A DNA stretch of 64,000 nt from Hymenobacter jeollabukensis (GTDB taxonomy: Bacteria > Bacteroidota > Bacteroidia > Cytophagales > Hymenobacteraceae): contig NZ_VAJM01000010.1 in assembly GCF_005771675.1 (NCBI RefSeq), positions 184,583-248,582 on the forward strand. Direction: 5' to 3'. Both the position numbers and the translations under genes were made by a program. The notes beneath the pieces are model-generated. The model did not search any database, was not told where the DNA came from, and saw only the letters and a program-made list of their open reading frames with translations. Of the stretch, positions 17,787 to 26,595 are shown piece by piece (within the stretch, counting starts at the first letter, position 1; the number at the start of each line of letters is the position of its first letter).

Positions 17787-19346
17787 ATGAAAAAATACCT
17801 TCTCTTTCTCGGGCTGCTCATCGGCGGCGGAACGCTCACCGGGACGCTCACGTCTTGTGAGAAGTTTCTCGACGTGAACACCGACCCGAACACGCCCAGC
17901 GAGGCCACGCCGAACTACCTGCTGCCCAACATCATTGCCCAGGGCTTTCAGACGCAGATGTTCACGGCCCTGCGTGTGCCCTACATCACGCAGTACGTGG
18001 TGAGCCGTACCGCCAATTCGGGCGGCAACGACCAGTTTAACTTCACCAATGCGCAGAGCACCAATACCTTCAACTACACCTACTTCTACTCGGGGAGCAA
18101 CATCAACCCGATGATTCGGCAGGCGCAGGAGGAAGGCTCGCCCTACTACGTGGGCGCCGGCAAGATCATGATGGCCCTGATTCTGAGCCATGCCACCGAC
18201 ATGCTGGGCGACATTCCGTACTCGGAGGCCTTCAAAGGGGCCGAGAACTACACGCCCAAGTACGATTCGCAGGAGCAGATCTACGCCACCATTTTCCAGC
18301 TGATCGACGAGGGCGTGGTGGAAATGCAGAAGCCGGCCTCGGCCAACCTGCGCCCCCTCTACTCGGCCGCGCCCACGCCCAGCGGCGACATTCTCTACCG
18401 CGGCGACGTGCAGAAGTGGATCCGGCTGGCCTACGCCCTGAAGGCGCGCCAGTACAACCACCTCACCAAGAAAGCCAACTACGACCCCAGCGTGACGCTG
18501 AGCCACGTGGATAAGGCCTTTACGGGCACCGCCGACGACGCGCAGCTGCAGTACCAAGTGGCGGTGGCCCCGCTCACCGGCACCACCAACATCTTCGGTA
18601 CCACCCGCGCCAACTTCGGGACGGCCACCTTCTCGGCCAACATCGTGAAGTACCTCAACGGCACCACGTACCCTGGGGTGATTGACCCGCGCTACGTCAT
18701 CATGACCAGCGCGGCCAGCAGCACCGGCATCGACCCGGGCCGCGGCGGCGGGCCAGCCACCACGCTCACCGGCAACGTGACCGACTTCTACAGCAGCTGG
18801 TACGCCCGCGACCTGGGCTACTTCGAGGTCATTACCTACCACGAGCTGAAGTTTATCGAGGCCGAAGCCGCCTTCAAAGCCGGCAACAAAAGCCGGGCGC
18901 TGGCGGCCTACCGCGAAGGCATCCGGGCGCACATGAACAAGATTGGGGTAGGTGGCTCCAACGCCTCGCCGGCCGTGACCTTCCCCGTCATCACCCCGGT
19001 GCAGATCGATCAGTACCTGGCCAGCAGCGCCGTGGCTCAGAACGAAGGCGAGTTGACGGAGCGCCGCATCATGGAGCAGAAGTACATTGCCATGTTCCTG
19101 AACCCGGAAACGTGGTCGGACATGCGCCGCTACGATTTCCGTTCCGACATCTACGTGAACCTGGCGTACCCCTTTGGCACGGCGGTAAACCAAGTGCTGG
19201 CCGGCCAGACCGACGCCAAGCTGCGCTGGCCGCGCCGCCTGTTGCCGGGGGCCACGGAAGTGCAGTACAACCCGGTGGAAATCAATAAAGTGGGTGGCAA
19301 CGCCCCCGACTACATCATCAAACCCATGTGGTGGGACCAGCCCTAA
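17787..19346 (+). CDS. SusD-like lipoprotein (SusD-like-2 type)
   Basis: A 519-residue lipoprotein with signal MKKYLLFLGLL... and lipobox TSC, then EKFLDVNTDPNTPSEATPNYLLP, an opening typical of the SusD-like-2 group (starch-binding-associated). Later features include MALILSHATDMLGDIPYSEAF, the YHELKFIEAEAAFKAGN helical repeat, and a C-terminal RIMEQKYIAMFLNPETWSDMRR segment. It should lie on the cell surface over the SusC barrel. It follows susC after 120 bases and precedes a third lipoprotein after 36 bases, as in typical polysaccharide- or peptide-uptake operons. The ligand is not deducible. Confidence 0.92.
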   Translation: MKKYLLFLGLLIGGGTLTGTLTSCEKFLDVNTDPNTPSEATPNYLLPNIIAQGFQTQMFTALRVPYITQYVVSRTANSGGNDQFNFTNAQSTNTFNYTYFYSGSNINPMIRQAQEEGSPYYVGAGKIMMALILSHATDMLGDIPYSEAFKGAENYTPKYDSQEQIYATIFQLIDEGVVEMQKPASANLRPLYSAAPTPSGDILYRGDVQKWIRLAYALKARQYNHLTKKANYDPSVTLSHVDKAFTGTADDAQLQYQVAVAPLTGTTNIFGTTRANFGTATFSANIVKYLNGTTYPGVIDPRYVIMTSAASSTGIDPGRGGGPATTLTGNVTDFYSSWYARDLGYFEVITYHELKFIEAEAAFKAGNKSRALAAYREGIRAHMNKIGVGGSNASPAVTFPVITPVQIDQYLASSAVAQNEGELTERRIMEQKYIAMFLNPETWSDMRRYDFRSDIYVNLAYPFGTAVNQVLAGQTDAKLRWPRRLLPGATEVQYNPVEINKVGGNAPDYIIKPMWWDQP

Positions 19347-19382
19347 GCGGCGCCCTTTTCTTCCCTTTTTGACTTCTGCTGT

Positions 19383-20642
19383 ATGAATAAGAACTCTATG
19401 TTGAGGCTGCTGCTGCCGGGCCTGGGGGCCTTGGCCCTGCTGACGGCCTGCGAAAAAGAAGACGATACCACCCCGCAGGCGGCGGTGGACAACAACGGGC
19501 TGGCCTTCATCACCAATACCATCCCGGTGGTGGCGAAGTACGCCTCGGGCGAGGTGGTGAACCTGGAAGTATCGACCTCGAGCCCCGAGCAGGTCGACAA
19601 CATTCAGCTATACCAGGTGAATGCCCGCCTTGATTCCGGTGTGGTAGCGACCATCGCGCCGAGCTTCACCTATAACGAAACGACGCGGGCGCAGTCGCAG
19701 GTGGTCACGTACACCGTGCCGACGGGCCTGCCCAACCAGCGCGCCATGCGTCTGGACGTCATCGTGAACTTCAAGGACGGCAACCGCCGCGTGCGCCGCG
19801 TGTCCTACAACGTGGCTAACGCACCGGCTATCAAGTTTTCGGCCACGCCTGCCACGTACCGCAACGGCCTGGACGCGACCCGGCAGGCCCCCGGCGACAT
19901 TATCACCTACTCGTTGATTCTGAACGAGAACGGGATTAACGTCATTCCCGCCGCCGGCAGCAGCGCCCCGCTGTTCAAGACGCTCGACAGCCTCGCCTAT
20001 TTCGTGAAGGTGGGCAACGGCCCCGAGACGCGTATTGGTTCGGTGCGCTTGAGCACCGGCGCCGCCGCCACCCGCACCGTCGACGTGACGGTGCCGAACA
20101 CGGCTACCCCGGGCCAGCAGGTCGCGTTCCGCTTTGTCAGCTACGCCATTCAGCAAACGGCTTCGGTGACGGGAACCGTGACGGTGGTAGCGCCTTCGGT
20201 GTTCAGCCAGACGCGCACCAACCGCAGCATCAGCGCCGGCCTGGGTGCCAACACAGATTCGCTGGCCTTCAACCTGCGCACCGGCCTGAACGAAACGGCC
20301 GCTGCGGCCGCGGCCAACAAGGACCTGTACCTGAGCTTTAGCGGTACTTCGGTGACGCTGAACGCGGGCAACGGCACGGCCAACACCACGCGCATCTTCC
20401 GCCTGCCGGCCGCCGAAAACTCCGTGCAGTTTTACAACACCGCCACGGTAAACGCCGTGGCGCGTCGCTACTACCAGGCGGGTACTACTTCCCAGGTCAC
20501 TTCCATCTCGGACGTAGCCGTGAACGACGTGTTCCTGATTCGGGTGCGCGGGGCGGAGTTTATGTTGCTGCGCGTGACCGGCGTGCGACCCGGCACCAAC
20601 GGCGCCATCTCACGCCTGAAATTCGAGTACAAGCTGCTGTAG
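19383..20642 (+). CDS. Surface lipoprotein of the SusCD unit (SusE-position protein)
   Basis: A 419-residue lipoprotein with lipobox LLTAC after MNKNSMLRLLLPGLG. An internal ATG at 19398 is also possible and leaves a good signal. The mature part is Thr/Val/Asn-rich and looks like two or three immunoglobulin-like beta domains (for example 60-150 and 150-260) followed by a C-terminal beta domain. No catalytic motif was seen. By position, third after susC and susD and before a strong terminator, it is likely an extra ligand-binding surface protein analogous to SusE/SusF. Family not recognised. Confidence 0.75.
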   Translation: MNKNSMLRLLLPGLGALALLTACEKEDDTTPQAAVDNNGLAFITNTIPVVAKYASGEVVNLEVSTSSPEQVDNIQLYQVNARLDSGVVATIAPSFTYNETTRAQSQVVTYTVPTGLPNQRAMRLDVIVNFKDGNRRVRRVSYNVANAPAIKFSATPATYRNGLDATRQAPGDIITYSLILNENGINVIPAAGSSAPLFKTLDSLAYFVKVGNGPETRIGSVRLSTGAAATRTVDVTVPNTATPGQQVAFRFVSYAIQQTASVTGTVTVVAPSVFSQTRTNRSISAGLGANTDSLAFNLRTGLNETAAAAAANKDLYLSFSGTSVTLNAGNGTANTTRIFRLPAAENSVQFYNTATVNAVARRYYQAGTTSQVTSISDVAVNDVFLIRVRGAEFMLLRVTGVRPGTNGAISRLKFEYKLL

Positions 20643-20663
20643 CCGCACCCGCTTGTCTGTCTC

Positions 20664-20699
20664 AACCGCCGCCCGGAAGCTATTCCGGGCGGCGGTTTT
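20664..20699 (+). terminator. Rho-independent terminator of the second SusCD operon
   Basis: Perfect 15-bp arms 20664-20678 and 20683-20697 (AACCGCCGCCCGGAA) with loop GCTA, followed by TTG. Confidence 0.85.
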
Positions 20700-20756
20700 G
20701 TGTTTAGGCTTCGGGCTCGGCAATGGAAAAGCTGCTCTTCTCGTTTCTTCGGCTTT

Positions 20757-21575
20757 ATGCTCTACGCCTGCTTATACCTCGCTGCTTCCAGTTGTGGCGG
20801 GGCCGCCGAACCTGTCCCGCCGCCTGCCTGGTGGCGTACGACTACGCCTGCGGTGGCTTATATTTTCCCCCGCAACCCCGCTGTGTCGGATGCGCAGGGC
20901 CGGCCCCGCGACTCGCTCACGTTCTACCTGCCCGCGGCTGATTCGCTCTACTACTACACCGACGAAAGCAACGGCCGGCGGGATGCCCGGCCCTGGCCGC
21001 TGAATCATTTGGGAGGTGAACTGTACTATTTCCGCGCGCCAGTGCTAGCCAATGTTCCCCAGCCGGGGCGTACCTGGCGGGCGTTGCGCGACAGTGGGTT
21101 CGACTACACCACGCTCTTCACCGTGCGCGAACTGCCGCCGGGCCGGGTTTGGTTGCGGATTCAGCAACTCGACCGGCACAGCCGCATCGGTGGGCCTAAC
21201 GCCGCCCCGCCTCCGCCGCCCGTCATGCGCGACGCCAACGGGCGCGTCATTCGCCGCGACACTTCTACCACGGCTGAACAGCGCGCCTACGGAGCTTGGA
21301 TTCGGCAGCCGCCGCGCTTGGCCTGCGACACCACCTTCTCACTGACCGATACCGAATGGCGGCAGCTACGCCCGTTGCTGATCGGCGCGTTACCGAGTCG
21401 TTCCGGGGTGTCAGCCGATATCAACGACGGCTTCGATGGCGCTGTTTGGCTGCTCGAAGCGCAGGCGCCGGACCAGTACCGCTTCTGGCTCCACCGCGAA
21501 GCCAACCGCACCCACGGGCTGGCCGGCTGGCTGCTGCGCCAAAGCAGCCGTGTAGGTGGCTCAACGGCCAAATAG
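20757..21575 (+). CDS. Hypothetical exported protein
   Basis: About 272 residues from the ATG at 20757 (MLYACLYLAASSCGG), which gives a short hydrophobic leader ending in Cys, a weak lipobox. The frame is open back to the terminator at 20699, and another ATG at 20723 lies in a different frame, so the start is uncertain. The mature part has PAWWRTTTPAVAYIFPRNP near the start, a Pro-rich stretch (APPPPPPV), and many Arg/Trp/Tyr residues. No family recognised. Its last 15 bases overlap the 3-prime end of the convergent glycosidase gene. Confidence 0.6.
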   Translation: MLYACLYLAASSCGGAAEPVPPPAWWRTTTPAVAYIFPRNPAVSDAQGRPRDSLTFYLPAADSLYYYTDESNGRRDARPWPLNHLGGELYYFRAPVLANVPQPGRTWRALRDSGFDYTTLFTVRELPPGRVWLRIQQLDRHSRIGGPNAAPPPPPVMRDANGRVIRRDTSTTAEQRAYGAWIRQPPRLACDTTFSLTDTEWRQLRPLLIGALPSRSGVSADINDGFDGAVWLLEAQAPDQYRFWLHREANRTHGLAGWLLRQSSRVGGSTAK

Positions 21576-23381
21576 CCGCCGAAAGAAGCCCTTTTTCTTC
21601 TTCGCCGGCTGCTTGGTTTTGGTCTTGATGCTGATGTTGTTGCCTTCCGTCGTGGTTTTGGTCATGCCGGGCCGCTCCTTGGTTACCGTCGCGGGCAAGG
21701 TCACGGCGGGCGTGGCGTTGGGGTCGGGCGTGGTCGGCAGGGGCGTAGCGGGCGGTTCGGCGCGGGCAATGACGGGGCCGGCCACCGAGCCGATGGTCGT
21801 CACGCGCAAGGGGCCACTTTCGTTGTGCAGGCGGTCCAGCGCCGTCACGTAGTAGGCGTACTCGGTGCCGTAGCGGGCGGCCGTGTCCACGAACGCCTCG
21901 TTGCCGCGCCGGCTGCTGGGCCGGATGGCGAGGATGTGGCGCGGGTCGTCGGGCGTGGGCTGCTCGCCGCGGGCGAAGCGGTAGATGACGTAGGCAGCCG
22001 CCGAGTCACCGTCGGCGGCCGCCGGGCCGGGCTGCCACAGCAGCGTGACGGGCCCGCCGCCGCGCGTGAGCGTGAGCTGCTGCACCGAGCGCGGGGGCAC
22101 GGCGTCTTTCCAAGGCATGGTGGGCAGCAGGGCCGGGTACTGAAACAGGTTCTGGCGCAGCGAGTCGGTGGTTTTGAGCGGGTTGCTCAGCACCGACTTG
22201 CCCGAAAAGAACACACTACCGCTGATGTCCTGCGGGTAGGAGCGGTTCAGGCGCACCTGCCGCGGCAGCTCCCGCGGGTTGCGCCAGGTTGTGTCCGACT
22301 TGGTGCTTTCCAGCATCCGGTAGGCGCCCTGCCCGATGTAGAGGTGCCGGTCGTAGCGGTTGCGGCTCCACCACTCCAGCAGGGTGGCGTAGGAGGCGGC
22401 GCGGAAGTTGGTGCTCCAGTACAGCTGCGGCAGCACGTAGTCGACCCAGCCCTGGCGCAGCCACTCGCGGGCGTCGGCGTAAAGGCCGGTGTGGCCCTGG
22501 AAGGCGCGCGTGTCGGAGCCCTCGGGGTCCTCGTTGCTGTTCATCCACACCCCGAAGGGCGAAATGCCGAACTTTACCCAGCGCTTTTCGGCTTCGATGG
22601 CATCGTGCACCTGCTCCACCAGCTGGTTCACGTTGCGGCGGCGCCAGTCGGGCAGGCTCAGCCCGTCGGGGTTGTACTGGGCGAAGGCGGCCTCGTCGTG
22701 AATGACCTGCCGGGCCTCGGGGTAGGGGTAGAAGTAGTCGTCGAAGTGCACCCCGTCGATGTCGTAGCGGTGCACCACGTCCACGATGACCTCGGTGATG
22801 TAGGCGCGCACGGCGGGCAGGCCGGGGTTGTAGAGCAGCTTGCCCGAGTAGCGCAGAAACCACTCCGGGTGGCGGCGGTAGGGGTGATTGGGCGCCAGGC
22901 GGGCCGTGGTGGTGTCGGTGCTGGCGCGGTAGGGATTGAACCACGCGTGGAACTCCATGCCGCGCTTGTGGGCCTCGTCGACGAGGAAGGGCAGCGGGTC
23001 CCAGCCCGGGTCCTTGCCCTGGCGGCCACTCAGAAACTTGCTCCACGGCTCCAGGGCGCTGCGGTAAAAGGCATCCGAAGCGGGCCGCACCTGCAGGAAA
23101 ATGGCGTTGATGCCGGCCCGCTGGTGGCCGTCGAGCATCTTTTGGTACTCGCGGCGCTGCTGCTCGGGCGTCAGGTCGCGCCGGCTGGGCCAGTCGATGT
23201 TCTCGACGGTGGCCACCCACACCCCGCGCAGCTCGCGCTTGGGCGGAGGCGAGGGAATGGGCGTGGTTATGACCGCCCCCTTAAGCGACTTCACCGGCGG
23301 CGCCACGGCCGAAGGCTGCGCCCCCACCGAACCCGAAACAAGCAGCGCCGATCCGGCACTCAAAAGCAAACGACAACGCAT
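21561..23381 (-). CDS. Exported GHL10-family glycosidase (DUF187, DigH/YngK-like)
   Basis: A 606-residue protein from MRCRLLLSAGSALL, a signal peptide; upstream in-frame ATGs lack one. Residues about 50-380 form a TIM-barrel GHL10 domain: RELRGVWVATVENIDWPS, AGINAIFLQVRPASDAFY, GMEFHAWFNPYR, the acidic YDIDGVHFDDYFYPYP, and WVDYVLPQLYWS. A fibronectin-III-like region follows (about 410-510), then a Thr-rich linker and a Lys/Arg-rich tail (KKKKGFFRRLFGR). E. coli DigH of this family cleaves peptide-free peptidoglycan strands, so a role in glycan turnover or amino-sugar release is plausible. The tail may bind a negatively charged surface. It converges with the preceding gene with 15 bases of overlap. 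Confidence 0.88.
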   Translation of the reverse strand: MRCRLLLSAGSALLVSGSVGAQPSAVAPPVKSLKGAVITTPIPSPPPKRELRGVWVATVENIDWPSRRDLTPEQQRREYQKMLDGHQRAGINAIFLQVRPASDAFYRSALEPWSKFLSGRQGKDPGWDPLPFLVDEAHKRGMEFHAWFNPYRASTDTTTARLAPNHPYRRHPEWFLRYSGKLLYNPGLPAVRAYITEVIVDVVHRYDIDGVHFDDYFYPYPEARQVIHDEAAFAQYNPDGLSLPDWRRRNVNQLVEQVHDAIEAEKRWVKFGISPFGVWMNSNEDPEGSDTRAFQGHTGLYADAREWLRQGWVDYVLPQLYWSTNFRAASYATLLEWWSRNRYDRHLYIGQGAYRMLESTKSDTTWRNPRELPRQVRLNRSYPQDISGSVFFSGKSVLSNPLKTTDSLRQNLFQYPALLPTMPWKDAVPPRSVQQLTLTRGGGPVTLLWQPGPAAADGDSAAAYVIYRFARGEQPTPDDPRHILAIRPSSRRGNEAFVDTAARYGTEYAYYVTALDRLHNESGPLRVTTIGSVAGPVIARAEPPATPLPTTPDPNATPAVTLPATVTKERPGMTKTTTEGNNISIKTKTKQPAKKKKGFFRRLFGR

Positions 23382-23542
23382 CAACAAAACTCCGCGAACC
23401 GCCCCAACCGCCGGCCCGAGCTGACCGGCCGCGCGCGGCCCCGCTGCAAAGTACGGACTTAGCGGCCGAGGCATCAACCCGGCGCCGACGTTTGGTCGGC
23501 AGCGCCCGGCCGAAATACGGTGCTCACGCCACCGGCAGCGGG

Positions 23543-23986
23543 CTAACTGGCCTGGGCCGGGGCCTCATCGTCCCAGGGGCGCACGAAGTAGCGCAGAGCT
23601 TCCAGGCGCAGCACGTCTTCCTCGCTGAAGCGGCCGGGCGGCAGCTCCCACTGCTGCAGCGGAATGTAGCCGGCCGCGTAGGCCAGCTCGTCGGTTTCTT
23701 CCTCCCAAAAAGCCATGTGCCACTGCGCGAAGCGCCGGTGCGGAATGGCTTCGTCGGCCAGGGTGATGACGCCGTGGTGGCGCGGGTCCTTGGCAATCTG
23801 GCCGTAGAGGTAGCGTACGGCCGCTTCTTCGCCTTCCAGAATCTGGGTGATGCGCCCGCCGTCGTAGAGCAGAATGCCGGTGACGTGGTGCCGGGCATTG
23901 CGCAGCCGCGAGTGCCGCAGCAGCTCCCGCAGCTCGGGTAGGGTGAAGGGCCGGGTAGCGGTGCTAACGTAAATAATTTGGTGCAT
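23543..23986 (-). CDS. BLUF-domain blue-light sensor
   Basis: A 147-residue single-domain protein starting at 23986 (MHQIIYVSTA). The flavin-binding and signalling residues of BLUF proteins are all present: Y6, N30, Q48 (in RITQILEGE) and W89/M91 (in FAQWHMAF), with RH at 69-70 in the usual DPRHHGV segment. It should bind FAD non-covalently and respond to blue light through the Tyr-Gln pair. There is no fused output domain, so it must act through a partner. The frame is open upstream to 24184 but that extension looks non-coding. The next gene upstream on the same strand encodes an alpha/beta hydrolase. Confidence 0.88.
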   Translation of the reverse strand: MHQIIYVSTATRPFTLPELRELLRHSRLRNARHHVTGILLYDGGRITQILEGEEAAVRYLYGQIAKDPRHHGVITLADEAIPHRRFAQWHMAFWEEETDELAYAAGYIPLQQWELPPGRFSEEDVLRLEALRYFVRPWDDEAPAQAS

Positions 23987-24191
23987 GAGCGGGTAAAACC
24001 GCCCCTGAATACGGCTGCCAGCGGCCGGGGTTTGATTGCCGGACCCTCTGCCCACCGCTAAGGCGGAGCCGGAAGAAGCCATTGGGCGGCGCAGCCCGCT
24101 GCTTCCGCGCCGGCCGGTCAGCTTGTGCCAACCCGACCGGCGTGTGGAGCATGGCCGGCTTGCGCCGCCCGGCAACTTCTTCACTGCTTGT

Positions 24192-25031
24192 TCAATAGAC
24201 GCCGGCCAGCTCCGTCACAGCGGCCTCGGCGGCGGCTGGCGCCTGTTCCTGCCGTTGCAGCCAGCTCAGCACGAAATCGGCCACTTCCTGCCAGCCGGGC
24301 TGGCCCAGGGTAAAGTGGTTGCGGCCCGCAAATTCCTTGAAATTGGTGACGCTGCCGGCGTGCTGGGCGTAGCGGCGGTAGTTGGAGTAGTTCAGCGAGG
24401 CGGGCATGATGTGGTCGGCCGCGCCGGCCACCAGCAGCAGCGGCACGTGGGGCCGCCGGAAATCCACGCGGGCGGCCCGGGTCAGCCCGTCGCGCGAGAT
24501 GCGCTTGGATTCGGGAATGGTAATCTGCTCGTAGGCCGCGCGCTGCTCGTCCAGCGGCATCCCGTTGACGAAGGCGTACTGCCACTGCCGAAACGACATC
24601 ATAAAGGGCTTGTTCACGTCGGTAAGAAAGCCCAGCGGCCCCCAAGTGGCGCGGTAAAACGACCAGCGGAACGTGAATACGCCCTGCGGGGCCACCGAGT
24701 CGATGGCGACGCCCGCGGCGGCCAGGTCGCGCTGCACCAGCAGCTGGGTGAGCAGCCCGCCGTAGGAGTGGCCGATGAGAATGGGCTTCTCGGGCAGCTC
24801 GCGGATGATGCCCGCGAAGTGGTCGATGAGCTGCGGCAGGCGCAGCGAGGCCAGCTGCGGATCGGGGTGACGGCGGCGCAGCTCCTCCACGGAGGCGTCT
24901 TTGTAGAGCCAGGGCGGGACCAGGCAGGTGTAGCCGCGGGCCTCGAAGTAAGCTTGCCACTCATCCCAGCAGTGGTGGCTGACGAAGGCCCCGGTAAGGA
25001 ACACGATGGTGCGGGTGCTGCGGTTTTCCAT
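24192..25031 (-). CDS. Alpha/beta-fold hydrolase
   Basis: A 279-residue cytoplasmic-looking enzyme with FLTGAFVSHHCWDEW near the N-terminus (oxyanion region), nucleophile elbow GHSYGG at 87-92 (Ser89), an acidic residue in LLLVAGAADHIMP, and a His in GRNHFTLG near the C-terminus, making a full Ser-Asp-His triad. Members act as esterases, lipases or lactonases; substrate unknown. It ends 205 bases before the BLUF gene on the same strand and may be co-transcribed, though no evidence of regulation by light is visible. Confidence 0.88.
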   Translation of the reverse strand: MENRSTRTIVFLTGAFVSHHCWDEWQAYFEARGYTCLVPPWLYKDASVEELRRRHPDPQLASLRLPQLIDHFAGIIRELPEKPILIGHSYGGLLTQLLVQRDLAAAGVAIDSVAPQGVFTFRWSFYRATWGPLGFLTDVNKPFMMSFRQWQYAFVNGMPLDEQRAAYEQITIPESKRISRDGLTRAARVDFRRPHVPLLLVAGAADHIMPASLNYSNYRRYAQHAGSVTNFKEFAGRNHFTLGQPGWQEVADFVLSWLQRQEQAPAAAEAAVTELAGVY

Positions 25032-25394
25032 AATGCGTACGTGGGTAAAGGGTGAAAAAAGAAGCGGAGTCTTGATTCAGCGGCCCATAGCCGAAAGCGC
25101 AATGGCAGCCCGGTCCGCCGATAGCCGGCAGAAGAGGCGGGTGGGAAAAGGCAGGGGAGAAGAAGGGCAGCCGACACGCGCCGCAGTGGGCCGGCGTGGG
25201 CAGAAGCGTAACGGGCCGGAAGCGACCAGGCTTTCAGCGCAAAAGCACAAACTACAAGATACAGGATCAGGACCTTACGTGCAACTCGCTAGCAGAATAA
25301 GCTTCTGGCAATCAACGGAAAGCAATCAGGGCTAAACACGCCGACGGATGCCGCAGACGGCCGGCACGCGTTGGAGTATGCGCCGGCGGGTCGC
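25032..25394. other. Intergenic stretch without recognised features
   Basis: No plausible gene, hairpin or promoter match was seen in this stretch between the hydrolase start and the terminator at 25395. Short open frames here lack coding character. Confidence 0.5.
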
Positions 25395-25422
25395 AAAAAA
25401 GCCCGGCACGAGGGCCGGGCTT
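25395..25422 (-). terminator. Terminator of a small minus-strand gene
   Basis: Arms 25399-25407 and 25414-25422 (AAGCCCGGC) with a 6-base loop; on the minus strand the stem runs into six T (25400-25395). It lies 31 bases after the stop of the 56-codon gene. Confidence 0.8.
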
Positions 25423-25452
25423 GCTATTTCAGCGGAGAATCAGCGGCGGGGA

Positions 25453-25623
25453 CTAGCACCAGCGGCCGGAGCGAGGCTGCGAAGCGGGCTGGGTGCGGTC
25501 GGGCTCGGGCTCCTGGCCGGGCTGCTGCGAGCGGCGCGGACGGGGCGAGCGGAGCGGGTCGGAGGGCCGGGTGGGGGGCAGACCCTGATGAGCGGCCGGA
25601 ATGGGCACAGTTTGCTTAAACAT
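25453..25623 (-). CDS. Small Pro/Arg/Gln-rich protein (56 aa)
   Basis: The frame starts MFKQTVPIPAAHQGLPPT and ends PRSGRWC at a TAG (25455-25453). It is followed after 31 bases by a strong minus-strand terminator, which supports a real transcript. The peptide is disordered in composition (Pro, Arg, Gln, Ser) with a C-terminal Cys; no signal peptide or known family. Frames on the other strand cover the same bases but have no terminator. Could be a small regulatory or structural protein, or a non-coding RNA. Confidence 0.5.
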   Translation of the reverse strand: MFKQTVPIPAAHQGLPPTRPSDPLRSPRPRRSQQPGQEPEPDRTQPASQPRSGRWC

Positions 25624-25930
25624 AGCGGTAAGTGGTGAGGCCAGCGCACCCCAGCGGCGCGCCGACGCCTAGCTTATACGGCGCTGCTGCGGCTTGGTAT
25701 ACAGAAAGTTGGCGAGAGACTTATAGAAGTTTGACCGCAGCCCCCATTGCCCACGACGAGCCGCCCCAACTGCCCACGCCGGCTGCTTCGCTTGCGAAGA
25801 CGGGTTGAACCTGGAGCGGCGGCAACCCGGCGCCGGCAATAAACAAAATGGCGCTGCTTCAGCGGCTGGCGTAGAAACATTGCGCGGGGCCCGGCGGTAG
25901 TGCTGCCAGTTACCTCCCCAGCCCACCTCC
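25624..25930. other. Intergenic stretch without recognised features
   Basis: A 307-base gap between the small gene and the flavin-reductase gene. It should contain promoters in both directions, but no good -33/-7 pair was found. No ORF with coding character. Confidence 0.45.
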
Positions 25931-26569
25931 ATGCACCACTTCACCGCCGCCGACATTCGCAGCTTCGACAAGCTCTACCGCCTTAATCTCGTCAACGCCG
26001 TCACCGGCTTCAAGCCGGCCAACCTCGTGGGCACGGCCGACGCGGCGGGCGCCACCAATCTGGCCATTTTCAGCTCGGCCCTGCACCTGGGCTCCGATCC
26101 GCCGCTGCTGGGCCTGGTCACGCGCCCCGCCACCGTGCCGCGCCACACCTACGAGAACATCCAGGCCACCGGCTGCTACACTCTCAATCACGTGCACGCC
26201 GATTTCGTGGGCCCGGCTCACTACACCTCCGCCAATTTTCCGCGGGAAGAATCGGAGTTTGACGCCGTGGGCCTGACGACCGTATGGCGCGACGAATTTG
26301 CGGCTCCCTATGTGGCCGAAAGTCAGCTCAGCATCGGTCTGCGGCTGGTCGAAGAGCTGCCCATCCGGCTCAACGGCACGGTGCTGCTGATCGGGGCCGT
26401 CGAGCACGTGTACGTGGCCCCCGCCGGCCTGCGCCCCGACGGCACCCTGGACCTGGCCGCCCTCCGCGACGTGTGCATCTCCGGCCTCGACAGCTACTAC
26501 CGCGTCGAGCCGCTGGCCCGGTTTGCCTATGCCCGCGCCGGGCAGGGGCCGCAGCCGCTGCCGTCATAA
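25931..26569 (+). CDS. Flavin reductase-family protein (FMN-binding split barrel)
   Basis: A 212-residue protein of the flavin_reduct-like fold. Seen: the opening MHHFTAADIRSFDKLYRLNLVNAVTGFKPANLVGT (family members begin with this xFRLNLINSITGFK-like segment), then NLAIFSSALHLGSDPPLLGLVTRP, the FMN-phosphate region, and NIQATGCYTLNHVH. It probably reduces or binds FMN/FAD as part of an oxidoreductase system; no monooxygenase partner is nearby. It is followed 26 bases later by a DoxX gene on the same strand, likely one operon. Confidence 0.85.
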   Translation: MHHFTAADIRSFDKLYRLNLVNAVTGFKPANLVGTADAAGATNLAIFSSALHLGSDPPLLGLVTRPATVPRHTYENIQATGCYTLNHVHADFVGPAHYTSANFPREESEFDAVGLTTVWRDEFAAPYVAESQLSIGLRLVEELPIRLNGTVLLIGAVEHVYVAPAGLRPDGTLDLAALRDVCISGLDSYYRVEPLARFAYARAGQGPQPLPS

Positions 26570-26595
26570 CTGATTGGAACGCTCACGTCTCTGCC

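Noticed and set aside
23987..24184. A 66-residue N-terminal extension on the BLUF protein
   Set aside because: Low-complexity and basic; the BLUF domain itself starts at the chosen ATG with its usual strand.
25348..25638. Plus-strand 96-codon frame over the small minus-strand gene
   Set aside because: No terminator or promoter on that strand and a Gly/Arg/Ala-rich product.
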